The position numbers and the translations under genes were made by a program. A DNA stretch of 64,000 nucleotides, taken from positions 7,068,001-7,132,000 of the forward strand of contig NZ_CP114039.1 in assembly GCF_026965535.1 (NCBI RefSeq). Reading direction: 5' to 3'. The notes beneath the pieces are model-generated. The model did no database searches, was not told where the DNA came from, and saw only the letters and a program-made list of their open reading frames with translations. This stretch comes from Corallococcus sp. NCRR (GTDB taxonomy: Bacteria > Myxococcota > Myxococcia > Myxococcales > Myxococcaceae). Each line of letters starts with the position of its first letter. Within the stretch, counting starts at the first letter, position 1. Below, piece after piece: positions 1-9,411 of the stretch.

Positions 1-2
1 AG

Positions 3-1127
3 TACGTGCCGATCGTCGAGCGGCACGAGGCGCGGACCATCCACTCCGCCTACGTGAAGGCTGCACACTCCAGTGTCCGTCCGGCAGGGAGCGAGTGTGC
101 ACCGACGGACCTGGACAGGTACCTCCAGGACACGAAAAAGGTGAGCGGCGACTACTCCAGGGAGGCCGCGCTCCTGCTGGATGTCCTCTCCTCCATCGCG
201 CACAGCCGCAGCGGCATCCCCCTGCGGGAAGTCCACGAGCACCTAGCCCGGCTCACGCACACGGACGAGCACCACTCACTGCGCTACCACCTGCTCCGGT
301 CGCTGGCAGAGGTGGGCGCCATCGATACACTGCTGCGCTTGAATGGCAGGCAGACGCTCGTCGTGGCCCGCAAGCCGCGGCTCGTCATCTCCCGGCGGGG
401 AAACCGCTTCAGCGGCACCGTGCTGGGCCTACTGCCGCAGACGATCTCCAGGCGCGTTGAGCCGGAGAGCCGTAAGCACGGCCTGCAGGTGACCTACGCG
501 GCGCCCCCCAACCGCTTCCAACCTCCCATCATCCACCTGGAGGCGGAAGATGGAGCCCTAGAGCCGCTCAAGGCCCTCTCCTGGGAGCTGGCCTTCGCCC
601 CGCCTGAGTTCATCGACTGGCCCGAAGCGTCCCTCGTCCCCCCGCATTTCACCGTCTGCGACGAACTCGCGCGGGACGAGCCTCCGGAGATGTATGTGCG
701 CGAGGCGACCTGGTGCTGGAAGAGTGGCGCCTTCAAGTTGAACGCGGAAGAGCCGGGCGAGGTGAGCATCGAGCGGCGCAGTGATGGCCAGCGCACCCCC
801 ATCTACGTCGTCACCCGGGCAGGGACACCCATGGGATGGAGCTACTCCCGAGCGTGGGCGCTCCTGGATGCCGCGGAGAAGGCGGGGCGGCCGCCCTTCA
901 CGCTTGAGGGCGGAGTGCTCCGAGCCATGGCCCACGCCCCCTTGCACCTGCCTCTGCCGCTGGCCCGCCTGTGCACGGTGGTCGGCGCTGGGGCGCCCGG
1001 CCCATGCATCGAGGAGCGCGCAGGCCGCCCGGTGGTCACCTCATACGTCTATCCGTTCGGCAGGAAGCTCGCCCCGCTAGCCGCGCGGGCAGTTCCCGAG
1101 TCGTGGATTCAAAGGAAGGTGGAGTGA
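3..1127 (+). CDS. unrecognised defence-island protein, 5' end outside window
   Basis: The frame is open to the left window edge, so the true start is probably upstream; the first in-window start-like codon is a GTG at 6. The visible part (about 374 residues) begins with a region resembling a winged-helix fold (residues about 45-115, helical with an Arg/Leu-rich recognition-like segment), followed by a mixed alpha/beta region with no motif I recognise. Its TGA overlaps the next gene's ATG (TGATG at 1125-1129), so it is translationally coupled to the DruE-like helicase and belongs to the same operon. By position it could be one of the uncharacterised Druantia accessory subunits, but I cannot match it to DruF or DruG by sequence. 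It shares the unusual CTT-GAG Leu-Glu codon pair of the island. Confidence 0.75.
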   Translation, partial: YVPIVERHEARTIHSAYVKAAHSSVRPAGSECAPTDLDRYLQDTKKVSGDYSREAALLLDVLSSIAHSRSGIPLREVHEHLARLTHTDEHHSLRYHLLRSLAEVGAIDTLLRLNGRQTLVVARKPRLVISRRGNRFSGTVLGLLPQTISRRVEPESRKHGLQVTYAAPPNRFQPPIIHLEAEDGALEPLKALSWELAFAPPEFIDWPEASLVPPHFTVCDELARDEPPEMYVREATWCWKSGAFKLNAEEPGEVSIERRSDGQRTPIYVVTRAGTPMGWSYSRAWALLDAAEKAGRPPFTLEGGVLRAMAHAPLHLPLPLARLCTVVGAGAPGPCIEERAGRPVVTSYVYPFGRKLAPLAARAVPESWIQRKVE

Positions 1128-4100
1128 TGCAGGACCCCATTGGAAACTTCGAGCGCATCCGCGAGCTCTACATCAGCTACCTCGATACCGCCTTCCGCAT
1201 CGGTGACGAGAGCGTGGCCGAGGAGCGGCGCCGGCTGCTGCGCCAGCCCGGCACCTTCTGCACCGAGCCGCTCATTGAGGCCATTCCCCGGTACGAGCCT
1301 GCGGAGCTGTCCTTCGACGCGCTCTACCAGGACACCTCACCCGAGGGTCCCCTGGCCAGCTTCACAGAGCCAGCGCGGCGCGCGTTCATCGACCTGACCC
1401 TGGCGGGGCTGTTCGGCTCGGAGCCTCAGGAGAAGGGCAGCCTGCCGCTGAAGCGCAAAGCGAAGTACGCGCCCTATCGTCACCAGCTCCAGATGCTGCA
1501 CCGGGGCGTGCGGCCCGGCATGCCTGGCGTCGTCACCTCCGGCACGGGCTCGGGCAAGACGGAATCTTTCATGCTGCCCCTGCTGGCGCGGATCTCCCAG
1601 GAGGCCGTCGGCTGGGAGGCCCCCGGGAAGGGCTACCTTGAGCAGCACTGGTGGATCGATCCGGCGACAGGGCAGCCCTACTCCGAGGAGAAGAAGGGGC
1701 GGCGCTACCTCGCGCTGCCCAAGCACAAGCGGCCCGACGCAAAGAATCCCCTAAACACCGCCTTCGCGCGGCACCGCGCGGGCGAGAAGCGCATGGCGGC
1801 GGTCCGCGCGCTCGTCCTGTACCCGATGAACGCCCTGGTCGAGGACCAGCTCGTGCGCCTGCGCAAGGCGCTCGACTCTGCCGAGGCGCGCGAGGCCATG
1901 AAGGAGCACTTTCATGGCAACCGCATCTTCTTCGGCCGCTACATCGGCGCCACCGAGGTCACCGGCCATCCCGGCTCGACGAGCACCCCTCGCGGGCTGG
2001 ACTCCTTCCTCATGGCAGGCAAGGCCGCCGCGAAGCAGCTCGGCTCCATCAAGTTTGAGGGCCACAAGCTGGCCGATGCCAACGGTGACGTGGCGTACGA
2101 AGACGTGTGGCAGGGCGAGCGGGAGCGCCGCAGCCGCCGGCTGAGCGAGCTCTTCGAGTACATGGCGGCCCTGGAAAGTGGGCAGATCCAGGCGCGGCTC
2201 CACGCCCTGGACAGGCAGGCCCAGGAGAACCTGCACGCCAAGCTCGAAGAGCACGGCAAGGAGCACGGTGACCCCACGTCGGCGGATTTCCTCGCGTTCG
2301 CGGAGGACCCAAAGGTAGGCAAGCGCTCCCGGTCGAGCCTCCTCGAGGACTACCAGAAGCTCTTCGGGGCTCCCGATGATGCGACTCGCCAGCGACTTGA
2401 GAAGCTCCAGCTCACGGCCAAGGACGCGGGCCGGGCCCCGTCCGCCACGGGCGTCGATGACGCGCCCTTCATGTTCCCGTCGGTGGACGGCGGGGAGATG
2501 ACCAACCGGTGGGACATGCAGCTGGATCCGCCGGACATCCTCATCACCAACGTCAGCATGCTGAGCGCCATGCTCAACCGCGAGGTCGAAGAGCCCATCT
2601 TCGAGCAGACGCGCAAGTGGCTTGAGCGGGACGATGCGTACTTCTTCCTCGTGCTCGACGAGCTGCACCTGCAGCGCGGCGCAGCGGGCACCGAGGTGTC
2701 CTTCCTGCTGCGCATGCTGCTTGAGCGGCTGGGCCTCACTCAGAGCGCGAAACAGCGTGGCAAGGTCCGTATCCTGGCCTCAAGCGCGTCGCTTCCCGCC
2801 GCTCCTCAGGCGGAGGCGGAGAAGAGTTCCCAATACCTGTGGGACATGTTCGGCCCGTTTGGGCTGCCCCCGGCGGACCGGAGCGAGAAGGATTCCAAGG
2901 AACTGTGGCGCCAGTCCATCGTGTCCGGCCACGAGCGAAAGGGCCGCTACGAGCCCACCACCGAGCCCGCGAAGGTGCGGCTTGAGCCAGCCCCCTTCCG
3001 CGAGCTGCTCTTGGCGCACCAGAGCCCGGGATGGCGCGACCCCGACGTTCCCCTGGCTCAGCCACTGTTCGCCAAGGTGCCCGACGGGGCCCCCCCCCTT
3101 GAGTCCGCGTGGAGGCGTGTCTGCGCGGCCCTCGGCATTGGAGCGGACAAGCTCCTGCCCCAGGCCATCTCCGATGCCATCTCCGAGGCGACCTACCGCC
3201 TGCTGTGGGCGTGCTGGCAGCAGGACGATGGGCGCACTCGCGCGCAGCCCGTGAGCGAGCTGACGGAGAAGCTCTTCGGGCCTCCCACGGCCGATCCAGG
3301 GCACACGGCCACCGAGCACCTGGAAGCCCTGCGCGGGCTGCTCTTCGTTCGCGGCGCGGCGGATGGGCTGAAGGCGCTCGGCTACCTCCGAGGGCCCGAT
3401 CTGCCCACGTTCCGCGTCCACACATTCTTCCGGAGCATCGAAGGCCTCTACTCCCCGGCTTACAAGGGCCTCGGCGCTCCGAAGACGAAGCAGGAGCGGC
3501 GGGCCGAGGTGGGCCAGCTCACCATCGAGCAGGCGCACCGCATCGCCATCGACACTCCCCAAGGCCCCCGGGAGCACCGGCTCTTCGAGCTCGTCTACTG
3601 CGAGTGCTGCGGCGAGCTGTTCTTCGGGGGCATGCGGGCCGACTTCTCCCGCAGCCCCTACTTGGCCGAGCTCCTACCCCAGGAGCCCAGGCTTGAGGGG
3701 CTGCCGGACGACGCCGCCTCCCAGCGCTTCGAGGATCTCTCCTGGCAGCAGTACGCCCTCTTCTGGCCTAGTTCCAAGCCCCGCCCCTCCGACGCTCCGG
3801 AGGAAGCCAAGGACAAGAGCAAGGACAAAGGCCAGTGGCTGAGGGCCGTCCTTGAGCGGGAAACAGGGGGCATCCTGAAGAGGGACAAGCTGAAGGACTC
3901 GGAGCTCGACCCCAGCAGGCACCTTGAGGGCTGGTACTACGAGAGGGGCAGTAGCAGCGACGCCGGGCACAAGCGCAACTGGGACTCCCCGGGCACCAAC
4001 GTCCCCTACTCCTGCCCCAACTGCCTTACCTCGTACAAAGGCCGCGTCGACACGCGCTATCGCCTGTCTCCCTTGCGGAACTTCCGGGCTGGTTTCGCCA

Positions 4101-7100
4101 AGACGACGCAGCTCCTGGCCACCGAGCTGTTCGACGCGCAACGTATCTCCAACCCCGTGGAGATCCCCAAGCTGGTGTCCTTCTCGGACAGCCGGCAGGA
4201 CGCGGCGAAGGCGGCGCTCTCCATCGAGAAGAATCACCACCAGGACGTCCGCCGCGAGCTGCTCGTGCGCACGCTGCGGCACCACCTTGCCAACCGCGAC
4301 AGTCAGCGGGCGAAGCTCGAATCCGAGTGTGCCGCGATCGAGCAGACCCTCGACACGGCACCTGCCCCCGTCAAGGACTTGCTGTCTCCGCAGCTTGCCG
4401 CCAAGAAGAGCGAGCTTGCCAGCCTGCTCGATCCGAGCGCCGCGCTCTCCAAGATCATCGGCATTGCCAGGCCCGAGCAGCTCGGCCCGGCATCGGAGGT
4501 TCCCGCCCTGATCGCGGACATGGCCCGGTGTGGTGTCCACCCCTACGATGGGGCGGGAGTCGATCGCCCCGCAGGCCAACAGCCCGGCGGCACGGTGCTG
4601 ATGCGCTTCCCGTGGAACCGGCTGCTCTCGCTTGAGCCCGCGACCGGCAAGCTAACCTGGGCAAGCTCCAACGAGGCCGACGAGGCGCTCGCCATGGACA
4701 ATGCCCGCGTCAACCTCGTCACCGAGGTACACCGGGTAATGACGGATGTCGTCTTCAGCAAGACGTATTTCTCGCTTGAGGAGTCGGGCCTGGGGTACGC
4801 GACGGTGCCGCTGCCGCTCCAGGGCACGCCCGAGCAGAAGCAGCGGCGCGCCGGAGAGCTGGCCGCGCTGCTCCGAGTGATGACCGATGCCTACCGGTAC
4901 TGGCCCAGCCCCTTCGCCGAGAAGGACCACACGGGCCAATCCAAGATGCCCCCGGAGTGGAGAGAAGCCGCTCAGGTGGGCCCCAAAGTGAAGAAGTTCG
5001 CCCAGGCGGTGTGGGGCACCGACTGGGAGCCGCAGCTGAAGGCGGCGCTCGATCAGCTCGCGGATGCCGGGCACAAGGACGGGCTCATCCGCATGCCCTA
5101 TGTCCGCATCCAGCTCGTCGCGGATGACGCCCACTTCGTCCGGTGTGTGCAGTGCTCCCGTGTTCACCTGCACCCGGGAACCGACGTCTGCACCCGCTGC
5201 TTCGCCCAGCTCGACTGGGCCAAGCTGGACAAGCGGCCCATCGCCGAGCTGCATGTGCGCAGCTTCCTGACCCGCCGCATCCAGCGCGCTGCCGCCCTCG
5301 TCGGCGACGACGGCCATGGCGCCTTCCGGCTCCACTGCGAGGAGCTCACCGGGCAGACAGAGGCGCCCGCCGAGCGCCAGCGGCAGTTCCGCGGCATCTT
5401 CGTTCCACGGCTGGAGGACCTTGAGGGCACCAGTGACGAAACGGAAGAAGCGGACGAGCGGGTGCTCGGGGAGCAGAACCAGCTCTTCAAGCTCAGGAGC
5501 GAGATCGACCTGTTGGCCGTGACGACGACGATGGAGGTGGGAATCGACATCGGCCCGCTGCAGGTCGTCCTCCAGGCGAACATGCCCCCGCAGCGCTTCA
5601 ACTACCAGCAGCGCGTGGGCCGCGCGGGACGCCGGGGCCAAGCCTTCTCTCTGGCCCTGACGATTTGCCGGACCAAGAGCCACGACGTCTTCTACTTCCG
5701 AGAGCCCAAGGCAATGACGGGGGACATTCCCCCGACGCCGTTCCTCACCAAGCGGATGGAGAGCATCGGCGGCCGACTGGTGCGCAAGGGCTGGCTGTGG
5801 AGCGCCTTCCGGCGTCTGCGCGAGGAGGAGCGCAAGGCGGGGCGCCCCTTCCCGGGCGACCTGATGATCCCCTCGGACATCCACGGCGAGTACCTACCCA
5901 CGGCCCTCTTCCGGGACAGCGCCTGGCAGGCCCGGACGGAGAAGGCACTTGAGGAGGAGCAGAGCTACGCCCAGAAACTGGCGCGACTACTTGAGGAGGG
6001 CAGCTCGCTGAGCTTCGAGGTGAAGGTGCCCGAGCTCATGCAGAGCATGAGAGCCGCCGTGGACCGCATCCAGCAGATGGGGCTGGCTCACGTGCTGGCC
6101 GAGTATGGCCTGCTGCCCATGTACGGCATGCCCACCCGGGTGCGCGAGCTGTACATGGGGCTGCGGCGAAGCGGCAGTGAGCGCAAGTGGAGTACCGTGG
6201 ATCGGGACATCGATCTCGCCATCTACGAGTTCGCCCCGGGCTCCACCGTCGTCATCGACAAGCGCGAGCACCTAGCCGTGGGCTTCACCCCCGACCTCAC
6301 TCCGCCCATTGGCCGCAAGGGCGGGGAGGCTATCTACACCATCCAGGACTCGGCGTTCAGCCATAGCTTCGAGCTGGTGCAGTGCAAGGTCTGCCAGGCC
6401 TGGACGGACCTCTCCAAGCAGCAGGCGGCCACCAAGTGCGAGTGCGGCACGGCGCTTGACCTGGACGCACGCCGGCGCTGCTGCGTTCCCAACGCATTCC
6501 GGACGAACCTGCCTCTCTTCCCGCGCACTACCGAGGAAGAGGCCGACGGCGGTGTCCGCCATCGCTCCATCCAGGCCGAGGCGGAGCGGATCCCCTTCGA
6601 GGAGGCCCAGGGCTTCGGTCCCCCGGGAACCTGGAGGCTGCCCTTCAAGTACCGCAACAGCCGAACGTTCCGGATCAATCGAGGGCCCAACCACGAGAAC
6701 GCCGGGCGCTACTTCAGCGTGAAGGAGGGCACGGACAGCTCCTTGGGCGCCAAGCTTGAGCACCAGATCATCTGCACGGACGGAGAGTTAGACAAGCGGG
6801 TACGGAGTTTCACGCCAGAGTCCACGGAGCAGAAGCTGTGGCTGGCAGCGCCCAAGACGACGGACTCTCTCTACTTGGCCACGCACGGCACGAAGGACGG
6901 CCTAGCGCTCCACCGGCTGTACTCACGCGTGGACGAGGGCGTGGCCGACGACGAGGTGACACGCTGGCTGGGCATCCGCGCGGCGGCGATCTCGGCCAGC
7001 TTCATCATCGCCAGCCGGGCCGCCTTCGAACTGGACATCGATCCCGAGGAGTTCGACGTGCTGGAGCCCCGGCGCTACATGCGCGAGGACCAGCGACCCC

Positions 7101-7741
7101 TGCTGCAGATAACCGATCACTTGGTGAACGGAGCAGGCTACTGCGACTGGCTCGTCCAGCAGGAGGGTGGCCAGCCCCGCATCGCGCGCCTCGTCCAGTC
7201 CATTCTAGAGAACGAGAGCAGGTACCCCCTCAAGCAGTTCCTCGACCCGAAGCACACCGGGTGCGACTCGTCCTGCTACCGCTGTCTGCGGCGCTACGGC
7301 AACCAGCCCTTCCACGGACTGCTCGACTGGCAGCTGGGGCTGGCGTTCATCCGGGCCATGGTCGACCCGGACTACGGGGTGGGCCTCTGGAAGGGAGACT
7401 TCGAGGCGTACGTGGAACTCGGCCGCTGGCCGAAGTTCGCGGAGGGGCTGGCACGGCAGATGGCCGAGCGCTTCGGGGGCGAGAGCATCTGCTTCGGCAA
7501 GGTCCCCGCCTTCCGGATTCGCAAACAGGCCGGTGAACTCACCCCGTGGGTCCTCATCCGGCATCCGCTCTGGGACTGGAGCCAGGAGAACGGGCCGCCT
7601 TCAGGGACGATCCTTGCCCATGCCTATGGGGAGGCGAAGAAGGCGGGTGGACTGCCCATGTGCTGGGACAGCTTCAACCTGCTGCGCCGCCAGGTACTGG
7701 TGCGTGAAAAGATCGTCAGCGAGGCACGGAGTCACCAATGA
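1127..7741 (+). CDS. druE: DruE-like giant SF2 helicase with C-terminal DUF1998
   Basis: A predicted ATP-dependent helicase/translocase of 2204 residues, the size expected of Druantia DruE. Walker A GTGSGKT lies near residue 140, a DELH Walker B near 511, and helicase motif VI QRVGRAGRRG near 1494. Several cysteine pairs suggest structural zinc sites (CECCG near 825, CPNC near 962, CVQC...CTRC near 1341-1356, CKVC...CECG near 1754). The C-terminal CDSSCYRCL cluster near 2045 is the DUF1998 signature. Helicase and DUF1998 are fused in one chain, unlike DISARM, where DrmA and DrmB are separate. The ATG at 1127 is chosen because it overlaps the preceding stop; an upstream in-frame start at 971 would run through the previous gene. 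The 3' end overlaps the next gene by ATGA. Fifteen Leu-Glu pairs are written CTT-GAG and only two CTG-GAG. The DruE name rests on architecture and neighbours. Confidence 0.85.
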   Translation: MQDPIGNFERIRELYISYLDTAFRIGDESVAEERRRLLRQPGTFCTEPLIEAIPRYEPAELSFDALYQDTSPEGPLASFTEPARRAFIDLTLAGLFGSEPQEKGSLPLKRKAKYAPYRHQLQMLHRGVRPGMPGVVTSGTGSGKTESFMLPLLARISQEAVGWEAPGKGYLEQHWWIDPATGQPYSEEKKGRRYLALPKHKRPDAKNPLNTAFARHRAGEKRMAAVRALVLYPMNALVEDQLVRLRKALDSAEAREAMKEHFHGNRIFFGRYIGATEVTGHPGSTSTPRGLDSFLMAGKAAAKQLGSIKFEGHKLADANGDVAYEDVWQGERERRSRRLSELFEYMAALESGQIQARLHALDRQAQENLHAKLEEHGKEHGDPTSADFLAFAEDPKVGKRSRSSLLEDYQKLFGAPDDATRQRLEKLQLTAKDAGRAPSATGVDDAPFMFPSVDGGEMTNRWDMQLDPPDILITNVSMLSAMLNREVEEPIFEQTRKWLERDDAYFFLVLDELHLQRGAAGTEVSFLLRMLLERLGLTQSAKQRGKVRILASSASLPAAPQAEAEKSSQYLWDMFGPFGLPPADRSEKDSKELWRQSIVSGHERKGRYEPTTEPAKVRLEPAPFRELLLAHQSPGWRDPDVPLAQPLFAKVPDGAPPLESAWRRVCAALGIGADKLLPQAISDAISEATYRLLWACWQQDDGRTRAQPVSELTEKLFGPPTADPGHTATEHLEALRGLLFVRGAADGLKALGYLRGPDLPTFRVHTFFRSIEGLYSPAYKGLGAPKTKQERRAEVGQLTIEQAHRIAIDTPQGPREHRLFELVYCECCGELFFGGMRADFSRSPYLAELLPQEPRLEGLPDDAASQRFEDLSWQQYALFWPSSKPRPSDAPEEAKDKSKDKGQWLRAVLERETGGILKRDKLKDSELDPSRHLEGWYYERGSSSDAGHKRNWDSPGTNVPYSCPNCLTSYKGRVDTRYRLSPLRNFRAGFAKTTQLLATELFDAQRISNPVEIPKLVSFSDSRQDAAKAALSIEKNHHQDVRRELLVRTLRHHLANRDSQRAKLESECAAIEQTLDTAPAPVKDLLSPQLAAKKSELASLLDPSAALSKIIGIARPEQLGPASEVPALIADMARCGVHPYDGAGVDRPAGQQPGGTVLMRFPWNRLLSLEPATGKLTWASSNEADEALAMDNARVNLVTEVHRVMTDVVFSKTYFSLEESGLGYATVPLPLQGTPEQKQRRAGELAALLRVMTDAYRYWPSPFAEKDHTGQSKMPPEWREAAQVGPKVKKFAQAVWGTDWEPQLKAALDQLADAGHKDGLIRMPYVRIQLVADDAHFVRCVQCSRVHLHPGTDVCTRCFAQLDWAKLDKRPIAELHVRSFLTRRIQRAAALVGDDGHGAFRLHCEELTGQTEAPAERQRQFRGIFVPRLEDLEGTSDETEEADERVLGEQNQLFKLRSEIDLLAVTTTMEVGIDIGPLQVVLQANMPPQRFNYQQRVGRAGRRGQAFSLALTICRTKSHDVFYFREPKAMTGDIPPTPFLTKRMESIGGRLVRKGWLWSAFRRLREEERKAGRPFPGDLMIPSDIHGEYLPTALFRDSAWQARTEKALEEEQSYAQKLARLLEEGSSLSFEVKVPELMQSMRAAVDRIQQMGLAHVLAEYGLLPMYGMPTRVRELYMGLRRSGSERKWSTVDRDIDLAIYEFAPGSTVVIDKREHLAVGFTPDLTPPIGRKGGEAIYTIQDSAFSHSFELVQCKVCQAWTDLSKQQAATKCECGTALDLDARRRCCVPNAFRTNLPLFPRTTEEEADGGVRHRSIQAEAERIPFEEAQGFGPPGTWRLPFKYRNSRTFRINRGPNHENAGRYFSVKEGTDSSLGAKLEHQIICTDGELDKRVRSFTPESTEQKLWLAAPKTTDSLYLATHGTKDGLALHRLYSRVDEGVADDEVTRWLGIRAAAISASFIIASRAAFELDIDPEEFDVLEPRRYMREDQRPLLQITDHLVNGAGYCDWLVQQEGGQPRIARLVQSILENESRYPLKQFLDPKHTGCDSSCYRCLRRYGNQPFHGLLDWQLGLAFIRAMVDPDYGVGLWKGDFEAYVELGRWPKFAEGLARQMAERFGGESICFGKVPAFRIRKQAGELTPWVLIRHPLWDWSQENGPPSGTILAHAYGEAKKAGGLPMCWDSFNLLRRQVLVREKIVSEARSHQ

Positions 7742-8952
7742 CGCGGCCCCCTCCACTCCCAAGCCCGTTCGAGCGAGTGGAGGTACCCGCTTTATTCTCC
7801 CCATCTCGCTTCGGCGCGCTGGGGCGGTGCAAGCTCTCGGTGCTTGGCGAGCGGAGCGCCTCCGTGCTCCTCCCTCCGAGCCTTCACGCGCTGGTCGGCA
7901 CTCTCGTGCACCACGTGCGGCGCGAGCTGAGCGAGGGCCATTGGAAGGCGGAGCTGAGTCAAGAGCAGGCGTGCACCTTGCTCATGGCGGAGGTGACCCA
8001 GCAGGCGGAAGCTCAGCTGGCCGGCATGGCGAGCACCGAGGCACTCGTTCCCCTGCGTGAAGCGATGGGGCTCAGAACCTGGGAGCTGCGGGAGATGCGC
8101 CTCCGGCGGTGGGCCTCACGGCTGGTGCTGAAGGGAAAGAACGGGCCCGTACGGCCGCTGGGGGATCTGATGGCGGTGCCTACCGGCCAGGGCCCTGACA
8201 CCCTACGGCTTGAGACGGGAGACGAGGCTTGGCTGGTTGCACCCTCGGTGCGGCTACGGGGAAGAGCCGATCGCATTGAGCAGACGGTGCTGGGCACTTT
8301 CGACATCATCGATTTCAAATCCGGCCGCCTCCATGACGAAGAGGGGCAGCTGCTACCGGACGCGACGCTCCAGGTGCGGTTGTATGCTTTGGCTGCGGAA
8401 GAGGCCGGGGCCGGGGCCGTGCGTCTCTTCCTTGAGGGAGACGATCGCCACCACGTGCCGTGGGGTGACATGGAGCGCGGTGAAACGCGAGCCCTGCTCC
8501 GGACGATCTCCACGAAGCTCCCGGCGGGTAAAACCCTTGGCGCGGAGGACCTGGCTGAGGCCGGCCCTCACTGTCGCGGCTGCCGCCTACGGCCCTCGTG
8601 CAGGCGCTACCTTGAGTGGGGCCCCAAGGCGTGGACGCACCCGCAGCTTCCCGGCCAGGAGCCTCCACTGGACGTGTGGGGCACGCTTGAGAGCGTCGCG
8701 ACAGGAGCCCGTGGCGACACGGTGGAGCTGCGCGATGCCAACGGACATCTCGTCATCGTCGACGGGGTGAATCCTGCCCGGGAACTGGGGGCGATAGCTG
8801 CCGGAGAGCCCGTATACTTCTTCGAGCTTGAGCGGACGGAGGACCGACGCGCCCACGGCCGGGTGATGCACCCACGGAACTTCCACGAGTACCCTCCCGA
8901 TGGAGGCAGGCGGCTGCGCCAAGCCCGTAGCCTCCAGGCCTTCCGCGGCTGA
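7738..8952 (+). CDS. PD-(D/E)XK nuclease with Fe-S type cysteines (Cas4/RecB-like)
   Basis: A 404-residue predicted nuclease. The core GRADRIE, followed about 13 residues later by DIIDFKSG (near residues 180-192), fits the PD-(D/E)XK active site with an acidic residue and DxK. An N-terminal Cys near residue 31 and a C-terminal cluster HCRGCRLRPSC (cysteines near 279, 282, 288) reproduce the split four-cysteine Fe-S arrangement of Cas4, AddB and related RecB-family nucleases. The ATG overlaps the helicase stop (ATGA), so it is likely co-translated and probably partners the helicase. The C-terminal 100 residues look like a small beta domain, possibly an OB fold. It could process DNA unwound by the helicase; that role is inferred. 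Confidence 0.85.
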   Translation: MTRPPPLPSPFERVEVPALFSPSRFGALGRCKLSVLGERSASVLLPPSLHALVGTLVHHVRRELSEGHWKAELSQEQACTLLMAEVTQQAEAQLAGMASTEALVPLREAMGLRTWELREMRLRRWASRLVLKGKNGPVRPLGDLMAVPTGQGPDTLRLETGDEAWLVAPSVRLRGRADRIEQTVLGTFDIIDFKSGRLHDEEGQLLPDATLQVRLYALAAEEAGAGAVRLFLEGDDRHHVPWGDMERGETRALLRTISTKLPAGKTLGAEDLAEAGPHCRGCRLRPSCRRYLEWGPKAWTHPQLPGQEPPLDVWGTLESVATGARGDTVELRDANGHLVIVDGVNPARELGAIAAGEPVYFFELERTEDRRAHGRVMHPRNFHEYPPDGGRRLRQARSLQAFRG

Positions 8953-8958
8953 AACCTG

Positions 8959-9411
8959 ATGCGACGTGATTATCCTTCCAGCGTGACGCTCCCTCGCCCA
9001 GGGATACGACCAACGGAAGAAGTCTCGTGCCGGATGAAAGCCGTGCGGCGGCGTGACACCCGGCCCGAGGTGGAAGTTCGGCGGCTCCTGTGGAAGGCGG
9101 GAGCCCGGTTCCGGCTCTGTCCTCGGGACTTGCCCGGAACCCCTGATATCGCCAACAAGAGCGCGCGCTGGGCGGTATTTGTCCATGGCTGCTTCTGGCA
9201 CGGTCATCGCAACTGCAAGCTGGCGACCGTGCCCAAGAGCAACAGCGCTTTCTGGGAAGCCAAGCTGGCCGCGAACCGCAGCCGGGATGCCCGAAAAGCG
9301 CTGGCACTGAGGCGACTCGGCTATCGGGTTCTCGTGGTATGGCAGTGCGCATTGCGCGACCCAGCAGCCCTGGTCCGCCGGTTCTCCGAGGCAGGTGTCA
9401 CGAAGCCATGA
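8959..9411 (+). CDS. vsr: very short patch repair (Vsr) endonuclease
   Basis: A 150-residue protein with the full Vsr signature. MKAVRRRDTRPE resembles the N-terminal substrate arm, GTPDI carries the catalytic Asp, HGCFWHGHRNC supplies the catalytic His and zinc ligands, and VVWQCAL the last zinc Cys. Vsr nicks 5' of the T in T:G mismatches that arise by deamination of 5-methylcytosine, so it normally travels with a C5-cytosine methylase. Here that methylase is the next gene, overlapping by ATGA at 9408-9411. Six bases separate it from the upstream nuclease stop. The first 25 residues before MKAV look dispensable, so the real start could be the ATG near 9034. Its presence shows that the island's DNA modification is almost certainly 5mC. 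Confidence 0.93.
   Translation: MRRDYPSSVTLPRPGIRPTEEVSCRMKAVRRRDTRPEVEVRRLLWKAGARFRLCPRDLPGTPDIANKSARWAVFVHGCFWHGHRNCKLATVPKSNSAFWEAKLAANRSRDARKALALRRLGYRVLVVWQCALRDPAALVRRFSEAGVTKP

Noticed and set aside
1127-7741. DISARM system (DrmA/DrmB/DrmMII)
   Set aside because: Helicase and DUF1998 are in one 2204-residue chain, and no phospholipase-D DrmC is seen; Druantia-like architecture fits better.
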